Shown here in pieces: positions 11,085-24,605 of a DNA stretch of 64,000 bases (position 1 is its first letter; every line of letters starts with the position of its first letter). Source of the stretch: Fratercula arctica (taxonomy: Eukaryota; Chordata; Aves; Charadriiformes; Alcidae); the NCBI GenBank assembly GCA_947846985.1, contig CANTUZ010000001.1, forward strand, positions 39,084,727 to 39,148,726, written 5' to 3'. The translations under genes and the position numbers were made by a program. Under the pieces are notes generated by a model. That model ran no database searches, was not told the DNA's origin, and saw only the letters and a list, made by a program, of their open reading frames with translations.

Positions 11085-13182
11085 TGCTATTCTTGCTGCT
11101 CATCTGTGTAGGCACAAATGATACCGAAAAGGTCTGCTTGAGAAAATCAAAGGTGAATATATAACTCTGTGGACAAAAAGGAGGGAGTAAAGGTCCCAAG
11201 TAATCATGTCATCAGTCCTTTCAGTCAAGGGGAAGCACACAGCTAGGAGCAGACAACAATCAGCAGACCAACACTTGTCTATATAGAGGTTGTCACTAGC
11301 AGAAATTCATCTTCCTCAAACATGGTGTCACATTTGAGGAGGAAGAAGAAGGGTTGCTCGGAAAAGGTGAAATTCATCTCACCAGGAGAGGAAAGAACCT
11401 TTCCAAACAGGCTTGCTAAACTGGTAGGAGGTATAAACTCTGTTCATTAGGCGACAGGAACAGAAGCCCTAAATTAAAAGAGGAAGAACTGTACCTACGG
11501 GGGGAGGTTGATGAAGAAGGTGGCTACAGTGAAAACTTTTACATTTCTCCTTAGAACAGGATTTTTTTTACCTTTCTTCTCAGAACAGAAGATGTTCAGA
11601 GGCTTAGAGGCTTTTAGTGAATGTCTGTATGCTAATTCTTAGAGACTAGGCAGCAAATAAGAACTGAAATTTCATGCACTGTTGTTGGACTGGCATGATC
11701 AGAAGCGCTAAGACTTGATAGAATGTCAAGACTGCAGAATGGTCATGGATAGGTGTAAGCTATTTAGGAAAGTCAGTCATAAAAGGAAAAATTTTAGTCC
11801 TTGACCCTGTTGAGATTCTGAGCTCCATAGTCCCGAGACCATGAACTGGAAATGTGTTTGTTGAGAGCCTCTGGTCAAGGTGAGAGAAGGGAGTTACACT
11901 GGTGATGTGATAAGATTTGTTCACTTCACCTGATCAAGAGGAAATAGTAGATAGGGTGCTTTACAAACAAATAGTAAAAGTCTCCTGATACCAGGCCCTC
12001 ATCCTCATGGGATATCTCAATCATCCAGATATCTGCTGGGAATTAACAAAGCACTGTGCAATTTAGGAAATTCCCGGAGTGAATCAGTGACGGTTTCCTA
12101 GTGAAAATTCCAGAGGGGACAAAAAGGGGTAATATTCTCCTTGACTTGCAACTGAGAAGTAGAGAAGAAACAGGTGAATGTGGTCAGAGATAGCAGCTTG
12201 GGTGACAGTGACTGCGAGACAATAGAATTCAAGATCTGGAGGGAGGCTGGTGTGATAAACCACCTTGGTAAGTCTTTGAATTTAGGAAAGTACACTTTTG
12301 CATATTTAAGGAATTGCTAGGCAAAAATCTCCTAGGAAGCTTCCATGATAGGGAGAGTGGGCTGACTTTTAAAGAAAACTTTCTGAAACCTCAGGGATAA
12401 ACCATCCTGTTGTGGAGGAAGATGGAAATTAACAGAAAACCGACTTATCTAATCAGGAAGAAGTGAAACACAAAATGCGAGCATGCTGATGTGAAAGCAC
12501 ATACAGGAAACAAAGGAGGAGAATAAAAATATTGCTTCGGTATTTAGGGACAACGTCAGGAATAACAAAGCTTCATTGGAGCTAAAACTAACTGAAAACA
12601 GAGATAACAGGAAGTGATGCTACAAGTGTGTTAGTCACAAGAAGAAATTCAGAGGAAATGTGGGTGTGTTGGTGAAAAGCTGGTACAAGTTACTGATGAT
12701 CAATATGGGAAAAAGCTGAAAAGATCAACACATTTTTTTTCTTCAGTCTTCATTCATACTCAAAGCCAGATCCAAGACTTCTGGGGATATCAATATGGTT
12801 TGGGAAGGAGAGGGATAATCAACAGTGACAGACACTATTTGGGAAAGCTGAGTTTATTCCCATCCATAAGCCCAGGCAGGATATATTTGAGGATGCTGAA
12901 AGAACTTGTGGTTTGTGAAATATTCTGTTGATTGAAGGAGGTCTCTGACAATTACAAAAGGCTTCTTCAGAAAGAGCAAAAAAGAGGAACCAGGAAACTG
13001 TAGACCAGTCAGCCTTAGCTCAGTTCCTGGAAAGATAATGGGTATTTTCCTCTTAGAATCCATTTACAGGCACCTGAAGGGAATCAACACGGGCAAATCA
13101 ATCCAGTCTTAGGGATAGTCCTTGTTCAGTCAGGAGGTAAGACTAGATGATCTCATGCAGACAAAATTTCTGTGACTGTATG
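11085..13182 (+). mobile_element. Ancient, internally deleted CR1-like LINE, copy E
   Basis: This is a strongly eroded plus-strand CR1-clade element whose domain traces occur in the correct order. (1) ICVGTNDT at about 11105-11125 matches the GTND motif of the ORF1 SGNH-type esterase. (2) LMGYLNHPDICW at about 12004-12040 is a decayed endonuclease GDFN motif, with D and F both changed. (3) A GDSDCETIEFKI-type segment at 12200-12235 resembles the endonuclease SDH region. (4) GNCRPVSLSSVPGKIM at 12993-13040 is the start of the RT domain. (5) A CR1-like tail, GACTAGATGATCTC... TTCTGTGACTG, ends near 13182. Most of the RT is missing between about 13050 and 13130. At about 2.1 kb against a usual 4-5 kb it has lost much sequence. 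Edges are approximate. Confidence 0.65.
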
Positions 13183-15480
13183 ACTTCAGATTTACTTCTC
13201 TTCCACTCATAAATAGGTTCATTAGCTAAAGCAGGCTGAGATAACTCATCCTAAAACACAGAACACAAGGTGATTACTGCATTGGGGTAGCAGTCTTGAG
13301 TTCAATCTTCGTTATCTATAGCAATTATGCATTTATAAGTACATTTATTTTACGTTTTCATTCTCAGAACTTCTACCAAAACTAGCAATCCTGCTCCTGC
13401 AAAAAAATACGTAACCATCTTTTCCAGATAAATGTATTCAAAAAGAGATGATACGCTTGCTTTCCATTTGTTTGATTTTTTTTTTTTCCACAAAATCTTC
13501 TTCCATTGTCTCTTCTAATGTTTTTTTGTTTGTTTGTTTTGCTTTTGAAAAGTCACTAAGATACCAGATAACTTGTAGTGTATTATGGGTCTTATTTTCC
13601 TATGGCTGTATGAGCATGCACCACGGAGATAGTATTCAGATGATTTGAAGAGCACAGTTTGAGCTGTGCCTTTAGAAAGGCAAGTATAGCAACACTCAGC
13701 TATTCAGTATGCACGATATTATGACATTTTAGATAGAATGCTTGACTTGTAGTTTTTCAAGTGTTGCAGATTTAATGTTCCTTAACTAATACCTTTGCTG
13801 GGACATAATGTCTTTTGTTGTCTAGAAAGACTACAAATTTTTAGGTGCATTTTCTTTTACTTCACTGCAATATCAGAAACAATAAGCACAATGCTTTGAG
13901 ATTTTAAAGACCACTGGTTCAGGGCAGTGGGATTTGAGGATGATCCAAATCAGATGTCTGAGGCTGTGAATGCTAATCCCACATTGCTATTCAGGTGGTC
14001 TGTAGAGTGTCCAATCGTTCTTAGCAGTCACTAGTATAGATATCTCCTATCTAGTGTGCTAGCTACTGTAAATTCTGAGAGATGCAGAAATCAGATTTAC
14101 TTCTCACTTCAGTCACTTCAAATCTGTTTTATTGCATAATTAAACACATTTTTTTTTTATTAAACAAAAAATAATAAAATTAGTTATACCACTTTCTATC
14201 CAGAAAGCTGAGAAATGGTCTGAATAAAGTATTTAAATCTTGGGTGTTTAAAATTCTAAAATTGATCTATCTTTGAAATATTCTAAAGCCAGTGCTTATG
14301 AAAGCATCCTATGTGATTTAAACTCAGCAGGTATAAACTAGCCATCTAAGGTAGTTACTATGAATTACACCAGCTAAGAATTTTTCTCTATTTTTTCAAA
14401 TACATGTACAAAGAAACTAAACACATATCTGCTAGAAAAGTAAGCTGTAATATCCCCGTACTCAAACAGACACTGAGACTGAAGCACTGAGTGCGAGACT
14501 CATACAGCTGATTCCTGCCTTTCACTTGCCCATATATCCAGCTCATGCAGCCTAACAGAGGGATCTTTTCTGCTCTGCGTATTTTTGTATGAGACAGCCT
14601 GTCACAGAGTTTGTATATGAAATAGACAAAAAAAGGAAAGAAATACAGGAGCTGTAGCACTCTATTCTGGCAATGGTGACCTGATCAGAGAAGAAAACAG
14701 AACCGCCCCCTCCATGGTTTTGTTCTATGCATCTCCCACCAAGTGACCCCATTCAATCCCGCTCTATCTCATGACCAATATCATTAGATGTGCTTGGCAT
14801 CACTGTGTCAATATGTCACTCAAGAAGCAGACACTTGAGAAGGCTCGTTAAGACACATAAAAAAAATAACACCTAGATCTAAAAAAATTCCCACATTTTG
14901 CCTCTGCCTTGAGTGCTTACTTCTCATGATCAAAGTATGAGTTTCACCTCTGCCATTGATCCCTTTTCATACATGATGCCCGGGGTTTAGTGTACTGAAT
15001 GTTTTCAAAACCACAGAGTGGTTAGAGAAAAATCTTTTCAAATGTAGGCCTGAGGGTGCTGCTCAAGGATATACAATAACTAGTACCCTGGAGATTATAA
15101 ATTCACATATCAGATGCTCGGACATCACTCACTCCAATTATCTATAATGTTCATTTGTTAAGTTAAATAACTATGACAATCAGCAAATTTCACAAATTTG
15201 CAAAGTTGTTTCAGTTTGGCAAAAGAGAGAACATCTAAGAGGGGCAACCATAACAAGCGTATCTGCCTGCAAAATGCATTGATGTCATAGGCTGAGCCTT
15301 TCCTTTGCTATTGTATCTCTAAAATAGAAAAATCCATTGCAGAAGAAAAGGGCAGAAGATGACTTTAGAGGAAGAAAAGCCATTGGGATAATGACAGTCA
15401 TTATAGTTCTGGCCTATGGATCTGTACCTTGAACTATCTGCTCCAACTGTTATTCTGTTTTGTTTTGTTGTGTTTGGGGA

Positions 15481-15505
15481 TTTTTTTTTTTTTTTTTTTT
15501 TTTTT
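15481..15505. repeat. Poly-T run, 25 bases
   Basis: This is an uninterrupted T run, preceded by a TTTTGTT-rich sequence. Confidence 0.85.
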
Positions 15506-17006
15506 GGTCACAGCAAGAAGAAAATACAAAGAAGAAAATGTAGCTGCAGAGACTAAACTTGGTAGTGCCAATTCTAATCTCCATCTGTATTTATCTTTGG
15601 ATAGATGTTCTAAATAATCTTCAAAGGCTTTTTCAATACTGAGAAAAGGCTAAGTAGACAGTGAAAACATTTTATTTCCTCACGTTCTACCAGTCACATC
15701 TTCCTTACAAACCACAGAATTTTAAAACAATTATTACGTCATGTAAAAATAATTCCCGATGACCTATTCATACTGTGCACAAACCAAAGTCTTCCTTCAG
15801 GGGAAACTAGACTGTTTTGTATGGTCCTTGGACAAGCAATAACACAATGTGTGGCCCACTTCTGCAACCCTTACTTGAACATGACTTCCATCAGGTTAAT
15901 GGCAAAACCCACTCAGCTTCAAAGAAACAGGAACAACACCCCTGAAGATCTAGCCTCTTCAGCTAAATAGCTCATCTAAAATCCCATCACGTTATTAAAG
16001 CTTTGACTGTATTCCTACTCAGCTATGCAATTTTTCACTTCACTTTTACTTTTTCTTCTTGCAACTTTTTAAAGTTGCAAAGCATCAGCACTACATCTGC
16101 TCTTACACTGTATTTATTATCTATGTCCACTTCTTTAATTTATTAATAAATCTAAAAATCAGTTATTACTGATTTTTGGTACTTCACTATATTATCAAGC
16201 TTCTACTGTCAGTGGCTATCTGTGTATTTAAAGTATAAGAAACTCTACGAAAACGTTATTTTACCAATATTAAATAAAATATGTTTCATACTTTTAATGG
16301 TCATATATTTCAGTTGGTCCTGTAGTTAAAAAGTACAATGCCATAATGTTTGATTTTGAAGATTTTTAAATATCTTGTCAGATGTGTTATTATAAGTTCA
16401 GTCATGATTTTTAGAGGAAAATAGTTAACATTTAAGAAGATGCACAGTGTAATACACACTAGAAATTGCATGTCAGTTTGAGTGAAAATCTTTTTCTAAA
16501 ACTATAAAGTTAACATTTTTAGCATTTTTCTTTTAACATCTCCATTTTGCTTAATAAACCATTTCATAATTTAACTCCTTTTAATAATGAGTTATACCAT
16601 CAAAAGCCTAGACATCCAAAAAGAAGGCTCTTGTGGCTAAGTTAGTATGTTGATAAAATGACACACTGTTACCCTAATAAAATCACAAATGTGTATCTGG
16701 GTATTCTCACCCATTTTGTAGACAGACTTTCCAACAGATATTTCACTGTGGCTGAAATGTTAATTTTTATTAAGGAATACAAACCTAAAATTATAAGCTT
16801 CCAGATTTACAGAATGAAAAATCAATAAACAAATTATCATATAAAGAAATACTTTTAGGGTCATTAATTTTACATATTTGGTAATGCTCATCTAGAGTCA
16901 AAAGGCACTGGAGAGGATTAGAGAAACAGAAAAGACAGAGACAGATTTTCTCTCAACATTGACCACCTGGATGTGGCCGGTTGTGTTTGGAAACAATGAG
17001 GGATAT

Positions 17007-17011
<5 letters not shown>

Positions 17012-17040
<29 letters not shown>
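17012..17040. repeat. Poly-A run, 29 bases
   Basis: This is an uninterrupted A run. The upstream sequence is not a recognisable retrotransposed gene or SINE. Confidence 0.85.
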
Positions 17041-17042
<2 letters not shown>

Positions 17043-20000
17043 CTTCTTTGAGTCCATTATGCAGTCTCTGACAGCATCAAAAATAGTTCATAATCCAGCT
17101 GTTAGAAAGCTCCCTCGATACCTTTGGTGCTTGGAAGGAATTCCTTATTCTGCTTGATTATCTCAGGGACTTAAATCCATTCTTACCGTACTGTAAATCA
17201 ATGCCTTGGGGTAGGTGTCCTTTGAAGCTGTTCCAGTTTGCTAAAACAATTAAAATTTAATAAGATATAAAATATCAGCAGGTTTGAATAACATGAATTA
17301 TTGGGAAACCTTGATTAAAGATGCTAATAGACTTACCTTCAGTGAAGCCATAGTGTGCTTTGTTCCATGCTTGTGGTGTAGATTTTTCACCCCTATGGGA
17401 GTTGAAACATTCAAGCTGGAAACCAGTTCAGCCCACAGAGGCTCCAGGTTAGGGTTTGACTCAGTTGCCTTAACTGTCTAGCAACACTAGAACCAGACAC
17501 ACAGACCTAGCAGAAACCACAGAGGAGCTACAAAAAGCCCTTATGGAGACAGAGCTGATTGTCAGTGAAATCCTTTACTCATTTGAAACAGTACATCTGT
17601 TTCAGATAAGTGGCACAGTTTAAGGCAATTGAATTGAACCCTTTCTTCCTGAGCAAATACATAAATTAGACACTTCCAAATTTAAGCATTTACAGTCTGG
17701 AGGTGAATCTTAGACTTTATGTTCATGCTGCACAGAAAATGATATCTTCTATTGTATGGAATACAAAATACTTAATGTAAAGGGAGATTTGCATCCCAAA
17801 TATACTTAATTATAGTGTTTTTTTTAGTTTACTCTTATTTTCTCAAGTCTGAACAAGAAGTACATACTAGAAGGCAGGTTTTAACATGAAAATGTAGCCC
17901 AAATGAAAAATAACTGTGGAAGCACAGGAAAAGTGAAGTATTCCAGTTCCTTTTGAATAGTCAGCAATCAGAGGTACAAAAATACAAAGTAGCTTATGCA
18001 GGAAAAGAAATAATTACAGATAGTTGGAAGTAAAACTCAGCAATTAACTCAGAGGTAACTTCTAATTTACTAAAAAATGTCTTTCATGTTTTTCAAAAAA
18101 GATAAGAAGTGTTGCTAAGAATCAGTTTCAGAAAATAGTATCAATTTAAATACTCAGGAACATGGGGAAAGAACCTGGTGACAGAGTCAGGAAGCTTATA
18201 CTAATTTATATAAGCATTGCAAGAAGTCATAATGCAAAAAAATGATAATGCAAACAGAAAAAAACCTGCTAAATAAGGTATATGATATAGAACAGTCTCT
18301 TGAGATTCCAGTATTTTGCACTCATGGATGCCCTATTAATTTCTTGAGAATGAAATTTTGAAGAGTCATAAAACCATTTTTGATCAACTGAAAATTAAGA
18401 ATTAGAGATGCAATGGATGGAAGAAGCCAACATAGCTGGCATTGGTCAACATAGCCAATTCTTTCCAATTTTCCACTCAAGTCTGTGACCACCAGTCTTC
18501 CGGGATTAATATCCCATAGATAAAGACATTTTAAGAAAAAAGCAAGTGTCATTCCTTTCTCCTAAACTAGTGCTTTTAACAGACACTGCACTACAGAATA
18601 TTCAAATCAGGAAATTCTTCCATAATAGATGCTGGAGAATCACAGTCCAACCCTAAAATTATGGTAGGTATTACATAAGCAGTCCAGTGACAGATTAGGA
18701 AAATTACAGTTCTTTTTTACTCTTTAATAAAATGCATTTTAGCTCTTATGAAAGCAAAAAAATGTTTCCTGTTGCAGTAGGTTTGTGTTATATATGGACA
18801 AAGGAGTAGTCAACAAAATAGCACTGCTATCATAAGAATGCAGCTAAATCCAGTAATGTTAAGCAATCAGAAATTTTTTTTCAAACACTGTATCTCTGTT
18901 GTTTTTGTGTGTGGAAGATCAATACCAACAATTATTTAAAACAATCCAGCGAGCTTCAGATTAACACTTATGCTCTAAGATACGCTTGTCTGAGAAAATT
19001 GTTTTCTGCATCTGACTCGCCTTCTGTTTTAAAAAGATACTAAAAGTCTTTATCCACCAAGTATATCGAGCTAAGAGAAGTTTGCATTGAGAATGGAGGC
19101 ATACAAAACATTTAGCAATATATACTTTCCTTTGTCAATGATTTAGAGATTTCTTGGTCACCTCTTTTTTTTTTTTTTATTTTTTTTTCTTTTTCTGTAA
19201 TCCAATACATCAATTTCCCAATGAATTTTGGAGCTCAATATTATTATGAATAAATTATTGCTTGCTGTTGCTTGTATAGTGCCAACAATACTTTTTTTTT
19301 TTCATTGTAGCAAACGTTTTCTACATGTAATTGGTATAACATCACACTGTGATGGGTAATTTCACTATTCCTTCGCTACCTTTGGAACACAGTAAGGGAA
19401 AACACTGTCTGGTTTTGCTGAGACTATGTTCCAGATCTCCAAGGCAGTAAACAAAAGAGCTTTTCTGCATTCACTTTACCGTATTTCTAAAATAATTAGG
19501 TTGGGAATCCCATTTTAACCAGAGTTACATAAGGAATACAGAATGCCCTAAACGGCCATACTTCCCTGGCATAACTTAAATGCCTGGTGGAGTAAAACTA
19601 TGTGGCAATTGCATAGAATCCCCTCATCCATTATGTAGAAGTGTATCAAGGACACTGTGATATCATCCATACTTGCAAGTGTACCTGTCATCAATTGGTG
19701 TAACAGCCAGTTGAGACGCGATGACAGTGGCACTTTATTAGAGTAATCCATCAAATTCTCTGTTTCAGTAGACCCTTCTTTCTTCTAGCTTGGAACTAAG
19801 GAAATTAAAGGAAAAAAAATACTACGTTTTGTTGCCATAAACAACTCAAAAAGATAACATTCCTTCATTTTGTTGTCCATAATAAAACTTAAAGCTTCCT
19901 TATATGATATTTTAGCACTGCTGTTCAATACTTCAAAAAGCAAACAGGACTCCAGATACACTGAAAACAATTTTTAGTTTGTTTCTTTGCAATTTCCAGC

Positions 20001-20696
20001 AATATCTTCTCCTGGACTATATTGGTGTTACACCCTGGAAAACTGCAATTTCATCAGGTTCTATTATCCTATCAGTACTAGCAACGCTTGATGAGGCTGT
20101 GTGAGAATCATTACATTCTCAAGGCTCCAGTGGTTTCATGGAACTAAGACAGTGGCAATGGGATTGATGGGAACCTTCTACTCATGATGAAATGTTTCTT
20201 TGCATTATTTAAATTTTGATTTACTCCTACATAATTATGTATTTCACAGTCAGGATGAATCAATGCGTTGAACAGATAAATGTCAGGCTGTAACTGGCAA
20301 ATACATTTCATAGCAAAACAGAGACAGGCTCTTAATTTTAAATTACACTGAGCATTCCACAATAACTATCTTCAACATTAGAATCCTGCACGATACTCCA
20401 TTTATATTCCATTAATGTGCACATATAATAGACCAAAAAATATCCCCAAATACTTTCCATCTGTAATATACACTGCATGAGGGACAGAATTTGGAATTTA
20501 TAAACCTATAGCAATAAGTCACACACATTTCCCCTATAGGAAGGGTCACACATAATCAAACACAAATCATTTAGTGTCGGGAGAATTACAGGTACATCTG
20601 TGGTTTTGTTGTTCGGTACAATAGGAAAAAATATGAAAAAAAATAAAATATAGCATCAAATAGCATTGAACTATTGGGAAATGTTTTCCTTTTTTG

Positions 20697-20790
20697 TCCA
20701 CTGTTGGAAAAATTTAAGGAAGACCTTCCTTTCAGGGTGTGCAAACTGACAGGTATTGCACCCTTTCAGAGTGTGTAAATAGACAGTGGA
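20697..20790. repeat. 34-bp duplication nested in an inverted repeat
   Basis: A 26-28 base unit beginning CCTTTCAGGGTGTGCAAA at 20728 recurs in diverged form at 20762. The pair lies inside an inverted pair, TCCACTGT at 20697-20704 and ACAGTGGA at 20783-20790. A perfect 7-bp hairpin (AAGGAAG-AC-CTTCCTT) occupies 20716-20731. It may be the remnant of a small transposon or simple slippage. Confidence 0.45.
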
Positions 20791-21820
20791 TCTTTAAGAA
20801 AGGAGTTACTTACAATCATGATGAAACTGGAGCTCATGATGCAACCTTTATAGATAAAGATTAGATCTTTTCCAAACATTTCTTTCTTTCAAACTATGTT
20901 CTTTGTCTAGAATCCCACTCATCACAGTTTTAAATTCTATTGACATAAGCACATGCTTAAAGTTAATTTTCTGAATTCAGGACCATTGTCTCCCCTTGCT
21001 ATGTAGTAGGAGGAGTAATGGAATTTGGCTTCTGCAGCTTTCCTTACTTCTTGCTATGCTGTCTCCACAAATTTTGCCTAATCTCTTCATTATTAAAAAA
21101 CTGGGTTTAAGTTGGACTAACAGACTGGCTCCCAGCTCCAGAAGCTAATGGAATGAAGGAGTTCTAGCTTCCCTTTACTGCTGACAATCTGCCTCAAAAA
21201 CTGAAAAAGTAATGCTCTGGATATTCTTTTTTCTCTATTGTACATGTTTTTCTGAAATGAAATGAAGAGAGAAAAAAGAAACAAAAAGGGTTTAGGAGAA
21301 CAGGAAAGTGACATTGTTCTGTTTATGGGGGTCTGTTCTTGCACTCCAAAAAATTCTGGATGGGTTTTTTAGTTCAATGTTTTTGATACTATTTTCAGGG
21401 TTGAGATACATAATTTTAATTGTTTGATGTTGATTACGTTTTTACTATGTGACTGGCAGCAGCTACTACAGGTACAACTAAGTTTCACTTTTCTGTTAAG
21501 GATCTATTAGCAGGTCTTCCATGAATGGAAATATTGTCTTCAACATTTAGAGTATGAGCTAATCACTTAAATAGCATCCTATGACAAAGTCATGACTGAC
21601 TTTCTTACCTCCCTCTCCCTGGACTATTATATTTTTCAGACTTCATTATAACTTAAACAGGAAATTCTATGCAATATTATACTTCCTCCTCTATCTTTGA
21701 TATTAGGCAAAATGTGAGGTAACCTAAAAAGTCAGAACATATTTTTTTTGCAGAAAGAATTTGGATGGATCCAGGTTATACAGGAAAATACAGTTCTGTT
21801 GCAATTATTGCCTCTAAGAG

Positions 21821-21844
21821 AAAAAAAAAAAAAAAAAAAAAAAA
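21821..21844. repeat. Poly-A run, 24 bases
   Basis: This is an uninterrupted A run. Overlapping open stretches on both strands here are lysine or phenylalanine codon artefacts. Confidence 0.85.
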
Positions 21845-23375
21845 GTTTCATTAGAACTGTGGCCATTTCCAAGAAAGACACAAGGCAGGTGGTGGCAATA
21901 TTGATTAAGTCAGTCTTTGTTGTAGCCTTCTGGTGACTTGTATGGAGAAAAAAATCTAGGGAATTATTTTGTTGCCTTAATAAAATGTCTAGAACCATTT
22001 CAAATGCCATGGGCTAGCTGAGTCATCTGCCCAGGTGTGAGATGCATGTGTATTTACAAAAGAAGCTTTTGGATCAACTCTAGCTGCATAATAAGTCAAT
22101 ATTTTAGTTAATATTCCAGCCTCTGATAGGAATCAATTCTCCCAATCTGACAGAAAATCATACAAGTTAAACATCCTTCACTTGCTGGTCCATTAGTATT
22201 CACTTTTTGTAATGGGTAGTAAAATACGACAGGACACCTCTTGGAACACTTTTATCTTTTTAATAAGCAAAAATCCCTCAATGGTTGTTTACATTCCGAT
22301 GTTGGAGAGACAGTATGTCTGCTTCAAATTCTATGCTTATTTGCAAGAGAGAAAGAGAAAGAAAACCCCTTTTTTCCCTGGATATAAAAGATTATTGTAA
22401 AGAAAATAGATAATTTATTAATTTTACACAGAAAATATATAAAACTTGAAATCTATCTTTGGAATACCTTTTGAAATTATAAAAAGTCACTTCTAGCATC
22501 GTTTCACACTTGAAATACAATCACAGTGACCCATACTTAATAAGATGTTTCTACTACAGCACACAGTCAGTTTAACGGGTGGTAATTTCAAGTAACTTTG
22601 ATAAGGTTAGGTCATAGTTTGAGTGAGTTAATCTGAGTTCAATGACAAATGAACATGCTGTGTTAACTGGTAGGAGCATGGGAAAATCAGAGCTAATAGA
22701 CATTATTTTAACAAATTGCCATTTTAAATCACCTTCCTGAGGGTCTTTAAGCAGGATTTCATCAATTACATGCTTACAGCTCACATTAGTGATACACATT
22801 AAAAAATTTCCCACATGAATAATTTAGAAAAAAAATTGACTATCAAACCCCTGTGTGAGTTAGCTCTTGTCTATTTAAGCAAAGTTTTACTTAAATGATG
22901 CATGACATGCAATATTTCAAAAACGTTCTTTCTGAGATCACAAAGAAAGACAAGATATAGAGAAAAAAATGTCCTTGCAATGGTTCTATATTATTTCATG
23001 TGCCTTTTAGTTTTCCTGTTGTTTCGCACCTTGGCATCTTTGCTGATTTTGTTGTTTACTTCTCAGGACTGATTCACTTTAAAAACCTTACTTTCCAGTG
23101 CACTTCCTTTCTTTGACATTTTCTGTGAAGTGAATGGAGGCACAATGTCTCTAATAAATCAATAGCATAAGAATGGAAAATGGTAAGAATTTTTTGTCAA
23201 ACAATTTTCAATAGAAAAATGTCATTTTTTTTTTTTAATATAACACGTTTTTCCTTTAATAACAGCAAATTTCAAAAGCTATCTGGAAGAGAGTGTGGAA
23301 TAAGTTTACACAATGTGAAGATAGCTTTTTTCCATTTTTCTTAAGAACAAAATTGGGTTGTTTCACAACTTTTCA

Positions 23376-23421
23376 GGGGGCGGGGCAGTGCTGGGGGAGG
23401 GGGGGGGTGTGGGTGGGCAGT
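23376..23421 (+). other. G-run cluster, potential G-quadruplex
   Basis: The top strand has a dense series of G runs (six, four, five and nine G, then shorter runs) separated by one to seven bases, in otherwise AT-rich DNA. This meets the usual intramolecular G-quadruplex pattern. It stands alone with no promoter or CpG island around it. Confidence 0.6.
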
Positions 23422-24587
23422 CAAGACCCCGAACAAGTAACAAAGAACCAAACCAAAAGTTTTTACCAATTTCTTAGTTCAGATTACATTTAGGAAATTT
23501 GAGTTAAGCTTCCTAGTGTTACTGATCCAGGAAGGAAACCTGGACCTGTCATAGCCAGCAGTTTCTCATTTCCCTAGGCTAGTCATTATATCCTGACATG
23601 GTTCCCTATTCGAAATAGTAACCTATTAGAGCTCCTTTCAGGAGTCTCTTTCATAAAGAAACTGAGTCTATAACCCTGGATTTTAGGGATTTATAGCATT
23701 GCGGAAGGATGTTGACCATGGTGAGTGTTTGTTTTAGATGCGTTGGGGGTGGGGAGATTCCAAGCTAAGGAGAATATTCAGTCTTTTCACACTGAAGCTC
23801 AGCACTCAGACATAGTGACATCTAACTTTGCATGCCCTCCATAGCTTCCAGGATGACATCCAAAATAGCAAAGGCACTTAGTCCCAGATTAATTTCTAAT
23901 CAAGGCACAAAGGTTAGGAGCTTAGGGAAAGAAGCATCACTGCCACAAGGGAAGAAGCATTGCCAGAATGCCATCATGCAGTGATTTATGTTGGAGGTGG
24001 GAATAAATGATCCTCTGGAGGGCTCTCTCTCTATTTACTCCAAATAAAAGGAGCATTTCACAAGTGTAATTTTGACTCCTCTGCTGTACCAAATTCCTAA
24101 AGCTAGATTAATTTCACCGACAATGATATGTAGAAGTACACTTGATTGGGAAATGAGAATCTTGGACCTAGAGGAACAATGAGTGAGAAGAAACCTAGAT
24201 CTAGTTTACTGGTTATACGATTTCATTTGAAATGGGGATTCCTAAGTTTCTGATATCTACTTTTTTGATAGTTCAAATCTTCTTGTATATTGAAGTGAAT
24301 TATAGATGTTAACCCCTCTGGACTATTAAAATTCAAATTATTTTACGTGTTCCTCTCAGTAGATGCAGTAGATTATTTTCTTTTTTGATATTATTATCTT
24401 TTCTTTTTATTATTTTATTATGAATATTTCATTAGTTTTTTTTCTTTTAAACTCATAAGGCTCTTTTTCTCTCATCCTTCTCTGCCTGAAGGGAGATGCT
24501 TTCCCTTCTCTGTAGGGAAGACAAGTAGAAGAGACCATCTGTCATTCGTTTTAGTGTCCAGCCCAGCCCAAACCATGACATATTTAT

Positions 24588-24605
24588 TGACACCCAACAT
24601 GGGGC
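24588..24605 (+). promoter_or_regulatory. Retroviral primer-binding-site-like sequence
   Basis: TGACACCCAACATGGGGC lies seven bases after an LTR-like CA end. It has the CCCAACGTGGGGC-type form that I associate with some avian ERV leaders. Which tRNA it would match is not determined. Confidence 0.45.

Larger units (their letters stand above)
13183..24454. other. 11-kb unique AT-rich region without recognised genes
   Basis: I see no exon, RNA gene or large transposon. Contents are long homopolymers (T25 at 15481-15505, A29 at 17012-17040, A24 at 21821-21844), a small duplication with a hairpin near 20697-20790, and a G-rich cluster at 23376-23421. The longest open stretches (90-92 codons at 14388-14660 and 21732-22010, minus strand) look random. 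Long repeat-poor AT-rich DNA in birds can harbour conserved non-coding elements, but that cannot be judged from one sequence. Confidence 0.5.

Noticed and set aside
13265..13320. tRNA-like B-box sequence (GAGTTCAATCTT) suggesting a tRNA-derived SINE
   Set aside because: The A box and cloverleaf pairing are missing and no poly-A or LINE-type tail follows.
17012..17040. Poly-A run as the tail of a processed pseudogene
   Set aside because: The upstream 1-2 kb has no coding similarity that I can recognise, no AATAAA at the proper distance, and no visible target-site duplication.
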